A DNA stretch of 45,574 nucleotides, taken from the NCBI GenBank assembly GCA_018818205.1, contig JAHISJ010000016.1:1-45574 (forward strand), written 5' to 3'. Source of the DNA: Patescibacteria group bacterium (GTDB lineage: Bacteria; Patescibacteriota; JABMPQ01; JAHIRA01). A model generated the notes under the pieces. It searched no databases. It saw nothing but the letters and a program-made list of their open reading frames with translations, and had not been told where the DNA came from. A program made the position numbers and the translations under genes. Shown here in pieces: positions 10,782 to 19,985 of the stretch (the stretch's first letter is position 1; each line of letters starts with the position of its first letter).

Positions 10782-11820
10782 CGTAACGACTTGCTTTATC
10801 ATACGCATTCACAAGGAACGTTTTGTCGTGCATTCGTTTTGCAAGTTCAAGACACACGGCAATCCCCGCGCGCGTGCTTCTACCGAATTCTAAGCCGGAA
10901 AGAAAGCCAGCATCCCATGAGGGCAATTTAACAGGCATGATTTCCCCGGTTACCAGCAAGTATTTTGCGTTCATTATTCTGTCAGTTACCAAAAATGAAT
11001 CAGTAACAAGCCCTTCTGCAACTGCCGAGTCAATATGAGGGAAATCAATACCATTGTAACTGGTTCCACGTAACTTGTGTTTGGGTAAATAACCTGGATC
11101 AATGCTAAAAATACTTCGGTATCTTCCTGGATACAACCTCTCAAACATAACCGCAGACTGAACTGACTCAAACGTAACAATATGTACTGGATTATTAAGA
11201 AGTCCTTGTTCCTTGAGCCACCTGACCGGCCCTAAAATGCTAGATCCATTGCCAACGGCAGGGACGTAATAATCAATACCGGACATATCAATTTCAGAAA
11301 CAATTCTTGCCATAGCTTTGAGTGTGACCGGATTTTCTGAAAAACCCGGACCTCCTTTTTTTCTTTTACCCATTGAATGATTGAGAAAGAAAATATCGGG
11401 GTGGTTTGGTAGAAAGCTACGTAAAAACGTTGGGAACCCATTAACATAATCTGCTTCTGGAGTAAACTCAACCTTTTTTGCGTTGTGTTTAAGTTGATTA
11501 ATAACAACGGCGTCGATTCCTTTTGGGACGACAATGTGACAATGATAACCTAAAAAGTTTCCAATCATCACAAAAGAAATGGCTGCTGTGCCGGAAGAGG
11601 TTTCAAGGACAGTGTCTCCAGGAGTAATCAGGCCTTGTTCTTCAAAATGTTTAAAAAGCGCTAAATAGACATAGTCATAATGACTGCCAAAAGGGTTTTG
11701 GCATACGGCATTAAGTAAGATGGTGCAATTATTTGGTACCTGTCCTTCATAAGGAATGAGAGGCACGTTTCCAATTCTTTTCTCTAACGCACGGTACTTA
11801 AGCTGTCTTAGTTCGTTCAT
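10774..11820 (-). CDS. PLP fold-type II (cysteine synthase-like) protein, probably lacking the Schiff-base lysine
   Basis: alignable to CysK-like proteins (GNVPLIP; QNPFGSHYDYVYL; GDTVLETSSGTAAIS; AVGNGSSILG). Confidence 0.7.
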   Translation of the reverse strand: MNELRQLKYRALEKRIGNVPLIPYEGQVPNNCTILLNAVCQNPFGSHYDYVYLALFKHFEEQGLITPGDTVLETSSGTAAISFVMIGNFLGYHCHIVVPKGIDAVVINQLKHNAKKVEFTPEADYVNGFPTFLRSFLPNHPDIFFLNHSMGKRKKGGPGFSENPVTLKAMARIVSEIDMSGIDYYVPAVGNGSSILGPVRWLKEQGLLNNPVHIVTFESVQSAVMFERLYPGRYRSIFSIDPGYLPKHKLRGTSYNGIDFPHIDSAVAEGLVTDSFLVTDRIMNAKYLLVTGEIMPVKLPSWDAGFLSGLEFGRSTRAGIAVCLELAKRMHDKTFLVNAYDKASRYDD

Positions 11821-11976
11821 TTCCCAGTGTCCTCCTTTTCCAAAGTGTGCTCTTTAGAATAGCCAAAAAAGGGGGTATAGTCAACACAAAACCTTTACAA
11901 ATTATAACTTACGTGTTATTATATATTGCCAGTCATAGACTGACCTTGCGATCGTTTACTATAGAAGGAGGACGTT

Positions 11977-12837
11977 TTGAGAATTTCTTTTAAACTAATT
12001 TTTGTTATTGTGCTGTGTGTATTTGCTGCATCTTGCGGCAAAAAACGTAGGAATTATTGCTCAAGCTCAAATGAGTGCTCAACTGGGATGATCTGCAAAA
12101 ACGGCGATTGCCAGTATTGCACAGAAGACTCAGATTGTGGTGAAGGTAAATCATGTGTTGATGATGCTTGCCAAGACGTTGAACGTTGTAAAAACGGCAC
12201 CTGCTCTGGTGGCAAAATATGCGTTGGTGAGTTTTGTGTACATTGCAATCGTCACTCGGATTGTCCATTGGATAAAGCATGCGTTAAGGGGCTTTGTGAA
12301 ATAGTAAAATGCAAAGATCAAACAGATTGTTTGAATGGGCAAGTGTGTGTTAAAGGGGAATGCACAGTGCCAAAACCTGAATGCAAAGACTCAAGAGATT
12401 GCAAGGCAGATCAGGCTTGTCACGATAAAAAGTGTGTTGATTCCACTAAATGTACGTGTACTTCTGACAGTGAATGCAGAGGTTACATTTGCGATTGCGA
12501 TTGCAGAAAATGCGAAAGCGATTTAGAATGTGGTCAAGACAAGTTTTGTGGCGAGCGTGGTATTTGTCACGTAGATTGGACGCAGTGCGAAGGTTGTGGT
12601 GTTATTTACAAAGATGCCAAAGGCCAGCGTGTCTGTGATCGCTGTGGATGCATGCCTTCTGGTGCAGAGTGTGACAAAGATTGTATGTGCTATTCTGGGG
12701 TTTGTGTTTTTGACAGTGAGCAAGGCAAGAAAGTTTGTTCTCATTGTCGAAACAATAAGGAATGCGGCACAGAAGACTATCACTATTGCAGTTCTAGCGC
12801 AACATGCAGAATTGATGAACGACGGGTTATTCCCTAG
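11977..12837 (+). CDS. Cys-rich repeat lipoprotein
   Basis: TTG start after AGGAGG; lipobox FAASC; repeated C-x-(D/E)-x-D/E-C-x-x-G-x-x-C modules. Confidence 0.75.
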   Translation: MRISFKLIFVIVLCVFAASCGKKRRNYCSSSNECSTGMICKNGDCQYCTEDSDCGEGKSCVDDACQDVERCKNGTCSGGKICVGEFCVHCNRHSDCPLDKACVKGLCEIVKCKDQTDCLNGQVCVKGECTVPKPECKDSRDCKADQACHDKKCVDSTKCTCTSDSECRGYICDCDCRKCESDLECGQDKFCGERGICHVDWTQCEGCGVIYKDAKGQRVCDRCGCMPSGAECDKDCMCYSGVCVFDSEQGKKVCSHCRNNKECGTEDYHYCSSSATCRIDERRVIP

Positions 12838-12880
12838 ATAGTAGTTGGCTAAAATTATTGATATTCAAAAAAAAGGTAAA

Positions 12881-12914
12881 AGGGCTCTAGGTAGAAACCT
12901 ACGAGCCTTTTTTG
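12881..12914 (+). terminator. rho-independent terminator
   Basis: GGCTC-TAGGT-agaa-ACCTA-c-GAGCC followed by TTTTTT. Confidence 0.8.
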
Positions 12915-13018
12915 TTTCAAAAAAAGTCCACCTTGTCCCATTGATATCTTTTCTGTATAATACACTTGTTTACAGAGTAATTTAAAACATAAAAAAAATA
13001 TGAAGGGAGGTGAGTAGC

Positions 13019-13348
13019 ATGGCAGAAGGAATGCAATCACATACGCCAGACCCAAAGGATCTTGAGGAAAACAAAGGTATCACGTTCCTCAGTTACATTG
13101 GAATCTTGTGTCTTATTCCTCTTCTTGCAAAAAAGGAGAGTAAATATGCACAATTTCATGCAAAGCAGGGTCTTGTCCTCTTTGGATTTGAAGTATTATC
13201 TTCAATCTTAGTTCCAGTTTTTGGTCTTGGCTTTATTATTTGGCTCATTGCGATTATCTTTGCGATCATTGGTCTTATCAATGTCTCAAAGGGTGAAATG
13301 AAATCGTTACCACTCATTGGTTCTATTGGTGAAAAAATCAATCTCTAG
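13019..13348 (+). CDS. DUF4870-type small membrane protein (paralog of 17532-17894)
   Basis: DLEENKGITFLSYIGILCLIPLLAKKESKYAQFHAKQG; ATG after GGGAGG. Confidence 0.8.
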   Translation: MAEGMQSHTPDPKDLEENKGITFLSYIGILCLIPLLAKKESKYAQFHAKQGLVLFGFEVLSSILVPVFGLGFIIWLIAIIFAIIGLINVSKGEMKSLPLIGSIGEKINL

Positions 13349-13465
13349 TTTGTGTATAGTGTATACATTCTTAAGAATCGAGCACCTGGAAATACATTTC
13401 CGTGCTCTTCTTAAGGATGTTTCTGTATATACAAAAACATCTACAAGCAACATAACAAAAAGAAA

Positions 13466-14917
13466 ATGAGGCAGACAAAAATTGTATGCACCCTTGGGCC
13501 TTCATCGGAAAGCAACAGTATGGTAAGGCGAATGATACAGGCGGGCATGAACGTTGCGAGGCTCAACTTTTCTCACGGGACGTTTACAAGTCACAAACGT
13601 CTTATGCAGACAATAAAAAAAGAGGCAAAGGAGCTGGGCAAGACCGTTGCGATACTTCAAGATTTGCAAGGACCTAAGATCAGAATAGGTGATCTGCCGG
13701 AAGAAGGTATAGAGGTAGGGGCAAAAGAGGAAGTTATTTTGCATCCCATAGATAAGCCATGTATTCCAACAAAAAAGAAAAAATGTCTTCCTGTGGGATA
13801 CAGTGATTTGTATTGTCTCGTAAAAAAAGGTGATCGCATATTTATAGACGATGGACTTTATGAAATAGAAGTAACCAAAGTAAGTGGTAAAATCATTTAC
13901 ACGCGTGTCGTAAATGGGGGAACAATAACGGGCCATAAGGGGATCAATCTTCCTGATGCTACTAAAGTAGTGTCATCTTTGACGGATAAAGATAAAAATG
14001 ATCTGGAATTTGGGATAAAAAGTAATGTTGATTTTGTCGCGCTTTCTTTTGTTCAAACGGCAGAAGATATAAAGGAATTAAAGAAACTCATAGTAAAGCA
14101 TGAAAAGAAGCATGGAACAAATCGAAAAACAGGTACGAAAATTATCGCAAAAATAGAAAAGAGGCAGGCGATAGAAAACATCGATGCGATTTTGGAAGAA
14201 ACGGACGGAATTATGGTTGCACGGGGAGATTTAGGGATAGAAACGCCGCTTCAAGATGTGCCGCTACTTCAAAAAGAGATTATAGAAAAATGCTTAAACG
14301 CGTCAAAACCGGTAATAACCGCAACGCAGATGTTAAACTCCATGATAGAAAACCCTCGGCCAACTCGAGCGGAGGTGAGCGATGTTGCCAATGCGGTTAT
14401 TGATCATACTGACGCTGTTATGCTCTCTGCTGAAAGCGCGAGTGGCAGGTATCCGGTTGAATCAGTACAAACAATGAAAACTATTATCCAAGACACTGAA
14501 GAATCACCGTATGATGATTTGTCACTCAATAGTCTAAATAGAACCAATTTGCCGATTGATGTTGCGGTGAGTAATAGCGCGGTGAGACTTGCAAAAAATG
14601 CATCGGCACATGCGATTTTAATTGCAACGCTCTCCGGGCATACGGCTCGTATTGTCTCAAGCTACAGACCGGAGCTTCCCATTATTGTAACCGCTCACGA
14701 TGACAAAGTAATTCGTCAGCTTATGCTCAGTTGGGGGATTGTGCCGCAAAGAATCCCGTATTGCAAATCAGTTGATGAACTTATTGACAAAGCGGTAAAA
14801 GAAGCACTTAAAACAAAACGAGTTAAAAAGAATGAACGACTCATTATTATTGGTGGTCAGCCGGTTGGTAAATCGGGGAATGTGAACTTGATTAAGGTGC
14901 ATGAGGTAGAAGAATGA
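13466..14917 (+). CDS. pyk: pyruvate kinase
   Basis: MRQTKIVCTLGPSS; IIAKIEKRQAIENIDAILEETDGIMVARGDLGIE; ITATQMLNSMIENPRPTRAEVSDVANAV. Confidence 0.96.
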   Translation: MRQTKIVCTLGPSSESNSMVRRMIQAGMNVARLNFSHGTFTSHKRLMQTIKKEAKELGKTVAILQDLQGPKIRIGDLPEEGIEVGAKEEVILHPIDKPCIPTKKKKCLPVGYSDLYCLVKKGDRIFIDDGLYEIEVTKVSGKIIYTRVVNGGTITGHKGINLPDATKVVSSLTDKDKNDLEFGIKSNVDFVALSFVQTAEDIKELKKLIVKHEKKHGTNRKTGTKIIAKIEKRQAIENIDAILEETDGIMVARGDLGIETPLQDVPLLQKEIIEKCLNASKPVITATQMLNSMIENPRPTRAEVSDVANAVIDHTDAVMLSAESASGRYPVESVQTMKTIIQDTEESPYDDLSLNSLNRTNLPIDVAVSNSAVRLAKNASAHAILIATLSGHTARIVSSYRPELPIIVTAHDDKVIRQLMLSWGIVPQRIPYCKSVDELIDKAVKEALKTKRVKKNERLIIIGGQPVGKSGNVNLIKVHEVEE

Positions 14918-14975
14918 GGAAGTATCAATTTCTATTAAATGATAATGTTTACAGAAGGAATGTTGATGAGAGGTT

Positions 14976-14999
14976 CCTCCCCCTTTACTAAGGGGGAGG
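14976..14999. repeat. perfect hairpin CCTCCCCCTT-tact-AAGGGGGAGG between pyk and ppsA
   Basis: direct reading; common type of intergenic palindrome. Confidence 0.7.
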
Positions 15000-15046
15000 T
15001 TAGGAGGGGGTGTCTTTCCTTAGCAAAATAATACAAACAATATCAA

Positions 15047-17497
15047 ATGCAAAAAAAAGAAAAAAACATTCTCTGGCTGAGTGAAGTTGTCAACAAAGAC
15101 GTTCTCCTTGTTGGTGGTAAGAACGCATCAATGGGAGAGATGTATCAAAAGCTTACCAAAAAAGGAATCACTATCCCAAACGCGTTTGCGGTTACCGCAC
15201 GAGCGTATAGAACATTTATTGAACATGCGGGGATTAAAGAGAAGATGGAAGAGGCACTGCAAGGGCTGGACACGCATGACATGGATAATCTTTCTACCAG
15301 GGGAAGGGCGGTACGAAACTTAATTTTAGAAAGCGACTTTCCTAAAAAGCTTGAAGTAGAGATTATTAAAGCATACGATGTACTTTCAAAAGAGTACAAA
15401 AAACGGTCTGTTGATGTGGCAGTACGTTCAAGCGCAACCGCAGAAGATTTACCGGACGCCTCGTTTGCAGGTCAGCAAGAAACGTATCTTAATATTACCG
15501 GACAGTATCAGCTGCTACAGTCGGTAAAAAAATGCATGGCGTCACTTTTTACCAATCGTGCTATCTCATATAGAGTGGACAAAGGATTTGATCACTTCTC
15601 TGTAGAACTTTCTGTGCTGATACAAAAAATGGTTCGAAGTGATGTTGGGGCAAGCGGCGTGCTCTTTACGATTGATACCGAGTCGGGATTTGAAAATGCA
15701 ATTGTAATTAATGCGGGGTATGGGCTTGGTGAAAATATCGTGAAAGGAGTCATAAATCCTGACACTTATTACGTCTTTAAGCCAACTCTGTGCGATGGGT
15801 ATAGGGCAAAAGCGAGGAAAAACAAGTTTGACTATAGGCCCATTCTTTCTAAATCTATCGGCACCAAAGAGCTCAGGATGGTGTACAGTCCTGAGGGGAC
15901 TAGTCCTACTAAAAATGAAAAGGTTCCCAAGGATGAACAAGAAAAGTGTTCACTAACTGACGACGAGATTTTGCAGCTTTCATATTGGGCATGTTTGATT
16001 GAGAAGCACTACAAACGGCCAATGGATATTGAGTGGGCGAAAGATGGCAAAGAAGACGCACTGTATATTGTGCAGGCGAGACCGGAAACAGTTCATACAC
16101 AGACAGAAGAAGGAATGCTCACCGAGTACTCTCTTTCTAAAAAAGGATCGGTTCTTGTGTCAGGTGAGAGCATTGGCTCAAAGATTGGACAAGGTAGAGT
16201 GCGGGTGATTGAGGACGTGTCTAAGATCCATACCTTTAAAGAAGGCGAGGTTTTGGTTACAGAAATCACCGACCCAGACTGGGAGCCAATTATGAAGATT
16301 GCGGCAGCTATTGTAACCAATAGTGGAGGAAGAACCTCACATGCGGCGATTGTTTCTCGTGAACTGGGGACGCCGTGTATTGTCGGAACGGGAAACGCGA
16401 CATCTATTCTTAAAAATGGTCAGGAAATAACGGTATCGTGTGCCGAGGGGATGGAAGGAATGGTTTTTGCAGGGATGCTCCCCTACAAAGAAACAAAAAT
16501 CGATTTAAAGAAAATCCCTAAAACCAAAACTGACATCATGATGAACGTGGGGACGCCGGACAAAGCGTTTGATTTTGCGATGCTTCCTCATGACGGGGTA
16601 GGGCTTGCGCGTATTGAGCATATTCTCATTAATTCGGTTAAAGTGCATCCAAATGCGTTGATTTACTATAGTGGCATACAGGAGGAATCGGTTAAAAATG
16701 AAATTGACGAAATAACAAAAGGCTTTAAAAACAAAGAAGAGTTTTTTGTAGAAAAGCTAGCCGAGGGAGTTGCCATGATTGCCGCTGCGTTTTATCCTGA
16801 GGATGTCATTGTACGGCTTACCGATTTAAAGACCAACGAGTACTCGACTATGGTTGGGGGAAAGGATTTTGAACCACATGAAGAAAACCCTATGCTTGGG
16901 TGGCGTGGCGCGTCGCGCTATTATAGTGATGAGTATAAAAAGGCATTTGAGCTTGAATGTAAGGCAATAAAAAAGGTGCGCGATGGCATGGGACTGTATA
17001 ACCTTAAAGTGATGGTGCCGTTTTGCAGGACTCCCGAGGAAGGAAAAAAAGTAATTGATCTACTTGCGCAAAATGGACTAAAAAGAAAACGAGTAGGTAC
17101 GCGCAAAGGAGCAAAAGACTTAGATATTTATGTTATGTGTGAGATCCCGTCTAATGTAGTGCTCGCTAAAGAGTTTGCAAAGATATTTGATGGGTTTTCT
17201 ATTGGGAGTAATGACTTAACACAGTTGACGTTGGGTCTCGACAGAGATTCTAGCCTCGTGTCTCACCTGTTTGATGAACGAAACGAAGCGGTAAAGAGCC
17301 TTATTGCTGAGGTCATTAAGACAGCACATGCATGTAAGAGAAAGATTGGTATTTGCGGACAGGGGCCATCTGACTTCCCTGACTTTGCAGCGTTTCTGGT
17401 TGAGGCGGGGATTGATAGTATGTCGCTTACACCGGATACGGTTATAAAAACACGGATTGCGGTTGCTAAAAAAGAAGGAGAGCTTAGAAAAAAATGA
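15047..17497 (+). CDS. ppsA: phosphoenolpyruvate synthase
   Basis: VGGKNASMGEM; SGGRTSHAAIVSRELG phospho-His motif; FSIGSNDLTQLTLGLDRDS; GICGQGPSDFPDFAAFLVEAGIDSMSLTPD. Confidence 0.96.
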   Translation: MQKKEKNILWLSEVVNKDVLLVGGKNASMGEMYQKLTKKGITIPNAFAVTARAYRTFIEHAGIKEKMEEALQGLDTHDMDNLSTRGRAVRNLILESDFPKKLEVEIIKAYDVLSKEYKKRSVDVAVRSSATAEDLPDASFAGQQETYLNITGQYQLLQSVKKCMASLFTNRAISYRVDKGFDHFSVELSVLIQKMVRSDVGASGVLFTIDTESGFENAIVINAGYGLGENIVKGVINPDTYYVFKPTLCDGYRAKARKNKFDYRPILSKSIGTKELRMVYSPEGTSPTKNEKVPKDEQEKCSLTDDEILQLSYWACLIEKHYKRPMDIEWAKDGKEDALYIVQARPETVHTQTEEGMLTEYSLSKKGSVLVSGESIGSKIGQGRVRVIEDVSKIHTFKEGEVLVTEITDPDWEPIMKIAAAIVTNSGGRTSHAAIVSRELGTPCIVGTGNATSILKNGQEITVSCAEGMEGMVFAGMLPYKETKIDLKKIPKTKTDIMMNVGTPDKAFDFAMLPHDGVGLARIEHILINSVKVHPNALIYYSGIQEESVKNEIDEITKGFKNKEEFFVEKLAEGVAMIAAAFYPEDVIVRLTDLKTNEYSTMVGGKDFEPHEENPMLGWRGASRYYSDEYKKAFELECKAIKKVRDGMGLYNLKVMVPFCRTPEEGKKVIDLLAQNGLKRKRVGTRKGAKDLDIYVMCEIPSNVVLAKEFAKIFDGFSIGSNDLTQLTLGLDRDSSLVSHLFDERNEAVKSLIAEVIKTAHACKRKIGICGQGPSDFPDFAAFLVEAGIDSMSLTPDTVIKTRIAVAKKEGELRKK

Positions 17498-17531
17498 TTT
17501 TACATTTGATTTTTGAAGGGAGGTGATTGTT

Positions 17532-17894
17532 ATGGAACAAGAAACGATTAAAACACCAGATGCAAAAGATGTAGAGGAAAACCAAGGACTTTCTTACCTA
17601 AGCTACATCAGTATTTTCTTTTTGATTCCACTTCTTGCAAAAAAGGATAGTCCTTTTGCACAGTTCCATGCAAAACAGGGGATGACACTGGTGATTATGG
17701 TTATCGCAGTATTTATTGGGATCATGATTGTTGGGTTTGTTCCCTTCATTGGTCCGATTATTAGTTTTCTTACCTGGTTTGCAACAATTATTTTTGCGAT
17801 TGTTTGTGTGATAATGGGGTTGGTAAACGTCTCAAAAGGTGTGATGAAGCCGCTTCCGCTTATTGGACAGTTTGCGGAGAAGATTAAGTTTTAG
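17532..17894 (+). CDS. DUF4870-type small membrane protein
   Basis: DVEENQGLSYLSYISIFFLIPLLAKKDSPFAQFHAKQGM; RBS context GAAGGGAGGTGATTGTT ATG. Confidence 0.8.
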   Translation: MEQETIKTPDAKDVEENQGLSYLSYISIFFLIPLLAKKDSPFAQFHAKQGMTLVIMVIAVFIGIMIVGFVPFIGPIISFLTWFATIIFAIVCVIMGLVNVSKGVMKPLPLIGQFAEKIKF

Positions 17895-18787
17895 TGAATA
17901 CAGTCAGTACGTTATCGCTACAGGAACATGTGTTTGTGTTTAATAATTTTGCTATGTCATGTAGTAATCGATTTATAGTGCTAAGCTGTGCACGCTCAGG
18001 GTCAACCTACTTAATGAGCTTGCTCCAAAGTAATCCTGCTATAAAGATGCAAGGAGAACTTTTTAATTTGAGCGTTCTCTCAAGTATACTACTTGACTTA
18101 ACAGTTTCTGATCCAAAAAAATACGTTGAAGATTCATTGTCTTCTGAAGACCAATATGTTACATCCTGTGGATTTAAACTTTTTTATGGACATGCTACAC
18201 TCCAAAATTTTCTTGGGGATGTGAGTGCTTTACGATTTAAGGACGAAGCGCATCCAAATTTAGTTAAGAAAATGCAAAATCAAAGCGAATATTTATTGAA
18301 GCGGTATTCAAAAAAGGACCTTAAGAAAGCGAGTAAGACTTTAAGGAAGTATCTAAAAAGGAACACGGAATTTAAAATAGTACATTTGATGCGTCGAAAT
18401 AAATTAAAAAGACTTTTGTCGCTCAAAAAAGCATATGTTACCGATGTATGGGACTCATCACAAAAAACGCCAGAATTCTACAACAAGACTATTCGACTTT
18501 CATACGATGAATGTGTTCAAGATTTTAAGAAGACCAAGCAGTATCAAAAAAAGTATAGATCATTTTTTAGCAAACATGAACAACTTGATATATACTACGA
18601 AGATCTAGCCAAAGATGTTGAAAATGTTATGGATACTATTCAAAAATTCATTGGAGTTCAGCCAGTCACTTTACGTTCAGATCTAAAAAAACAAGGATCG
18701 ATGCCATTAAGCAAGGCCATAGAGAATTATGACGAGCTAAAAGCTCAGTTCGAGGGAAGACCTGAAAATGTCTATTTTGAGGATTGA
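17894..18787 (+). CDS. sulfotransferase-like protein (Stf0-type)
   Basis: PAPS-loop-like NRFIVLSCARSGSTYLMSLLQSNPAIKMQGELFN; LDIYYEDLAKD; possible internal start at 17954. Confidence 0.65.
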   Translation: MNTVSTLSLQEHVFVFNNFAMSCSNRFIVLSCARSGSTYLMSLLQSNPAIKMQGELFNLSVLSSILLDLTVSDPKKYVEDSLSSEDQYVTSCGFKLFYGHATLQNFLGDVSALRFKDEAHPNLVKKMQNQSEYLLKRYSKKDLKKASKTLRKYLKRNTEFKIVHLMRRNKLKRLLSLKKAYVTDVWDSSQKTPEFYNKTIRLSYDECVQDFKKTKQYQKKYRSFFSKHEQLDIYYEDLAKDVENVMDTIQKFIGVQPVTLRSDLKKQGSMPLSKAIENYDELKAQFEGRPENVYFED

Positions 18788-18875
18788 TAAGTCGAAAAAC
18801 TCTTTATTAGTAGGTGAGAAAGTGGTAGAGTTTTTTTAGTTCTACGGATATTTTGAACGTACGTGTACATTTAGT

Positions 18876-18980
18876 GTCATTCCGGACAGCCATTCTTATG
18901 GCTGAGCCGGAATCTCGTTTCTATTCTCCTGTAAACTGTGAGATCCCGGATAATCATTCAGAAATGATTTCGGGGATGAC
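18876..18980. repeat. tandem hairpins of the GTCATTCCGG...CCGGAAT / ATCCCGG...CGGGGATGAC type
   Basis: ATTCCGG/CCGGAAT with CAGCCAT/ATGGCTG inner stem; ATCCCGG/CGGGGAT with AATCATT/AATGATT inner stem; outer GTCAT/ATGAC. Confidence 0.7.
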
Positions 18981-19001
18981 AAATCTGTTGTGGGGAGAAG
19001 G

Positions 19002-19069
19002 AACAACATGGAAGCCTGCGCGGATCCCGAAGGCTTTGCGAAGGGACTCACGAAAGCAGGGATGTTGTT
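19002..19069 (+). repeat. structured element copy 1 (multi-stem hairpin, apex GAAGGCTTTGCGAA)
   Basis: AACAACAT/ATGTTGTT, CCTGC/GCAGG, TCCC/GGGA stems around conserved apex. Confidence 0.65.
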
Positions 19070-19119
19070 TAGGAAACGGAGGGGTCCCCATTAAATTCTG
19101 ATTTCATGGGGAAGAGGAG

Positions 19120-19189
19120 AAACATTCCGGAAGCTGGAGTGGGCTCCGAAGGCTTTGTGAAGGAGCACACGGAAGCTGGAAGAATGTTT
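19120..19189 (+). repeat. structured element copy 2 (covarying stems, apex GAAGGCTTTGTGAA)
   Basis: AAACATTC/GAATGTTT, AGCT/AGCT, GCTCC/GGAGC stems around conserved apex. Confidence 0.65.
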
Positions 19190-19195
19190 AGACGA

Positions 19196-19285
19196 GGAGA
19201 GGTCGCATAGTGGTCTAGTGCGCACGCTTGGAAAGCGTGTATCCCTTTACCGGGATCGAGGGTTCGAATCCCTCCCTCTCCGCCA
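19196..19285 (+). tRNA. tRNA-Ser (anticodon GGA), CCA encoded
   Basis: acceptor GGAGAGG/CCTCTCC, anticodon arm cgcttGGAaagcg, long variable arm, GGTTCGAATCC T-arm, terminal gCCA. Confidence 0.95.
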
Positions 19286-19344
19286 CGCTATGTCTAAAGA
19301 TATTTAGCAATGCAGAAAAGATCAATCTGTGGTCTATTAAAAAC

Positions 19345-19851
19345 ATGACATACAAAAAGAAAACCTGGATAGAAAAACTTGAAGATGAAGACAAAAAGAA
19401 AAAGTATCCAAAGTTTTTAACATTTGACCCTACATTTCCATGTGGCCCTGCACTTACTAAAATGGGTGCGAAGAAGGGAGATAAAGTTGTAATTACCCTC
19501 CCAACGGAAGTCGATGAGATTATGAAAAAGGTGCCAAAGGGAAAGGTGATTACGTTAAAAGAGATTAGTAGGAAGCTTGCCAAAAAGCATAACGTTGATT
19601 ATTGTTGTACGTTGACTGGTGGATTTTTTGTAACAACTGCGGCAAACGCGGCAAAAGAATATGAAAAGAAGGGCAAGAAGAGAATCACTCCGTATTGGCG
19701 CACACTCAAAATGAACGGATATTTGAACGAAAAATATCCCGGAGGACTTGAAGCACACAGGAAGCTTTTGGAAAAGGAAGGGTTTAATATAGTAAAAAAA
19801 GGCAAGAACAAGTATTTTGTTCAAGACTTTGAGAAGTATTTGGTGACGTGA
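19345..19851 (+). CDS. MGMT/ATL-like DNA-binding-domain protein
   Basis: VPKGKVITLKEISRKLAKKHNVDYCCTLTGGFFV...ITPYWRTLKMNGYLNEKYPGGLEAHRKLLEKEGFNI; start at M40 of the listed ORF, since the ORF 5' part overlaps the tRNA. Confidence 0.65.
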   Translation: MTYKKKTWIEKLEDEDKKKKYPKFLTFDPTFPCGPALTKMGAKKGDKVVITLPTEVDEIMKKVPKGKVITLKEISRKLAKKHNVDYCCTLTGGFFVTTAANAAKEYEKKGKKRITPYWRTLKMNGYLNEKYPGGLEAHRKLLEKEGFNIVKKGKNKYFVQDFEKYLVT

Positions 19852-19902
19852 GAAAAAATCCTATTAGCTTCCATGTCTTTTAAGTAGGTTACTTAGAATG
19901 AA

Positions 19903-19955
19903 AAAGGCTTTCGGTCGTGGTTTATGCACCACACATGGCGGAAAGCCTTTTTTGT
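19903..19955 (+). terminator. terminator with long loop
   Basis: AAAGGCTTTC ... GAAAGCCTTT followed by T-run. Confidence 0.7.
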
Positions 19956-19985
19956 ATCTATTGGTAGTATTTCATTCTAATTTTT

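Noticed and set aside
12005-12841. Alternative-frame and antisense ORFs in the Cys-rich lipoprotein
   Set aside because: Overlap a TTG-start gene with a clear RBS and signal peptide; repeats in the DNA generate spurious frames.
14976-14999. pyk terminator
   Set aside because: Strong hairpin but no T-run follows; resembles a dispersed intergenic palindrome, so listed as a repeat only.
19228-19344. 5' extension of the MGMT-like ORF
   Set aside because: Lies within the tRNA gene; start placed at 19345 instead.
19215-19583. Minus-strand ORF covering tRNA-Ser
   Set aside because: Includes the familiar mistranslation of a tRNA gene (AEREGFEPSIPVKGYTLSKRAH); not a real protein.
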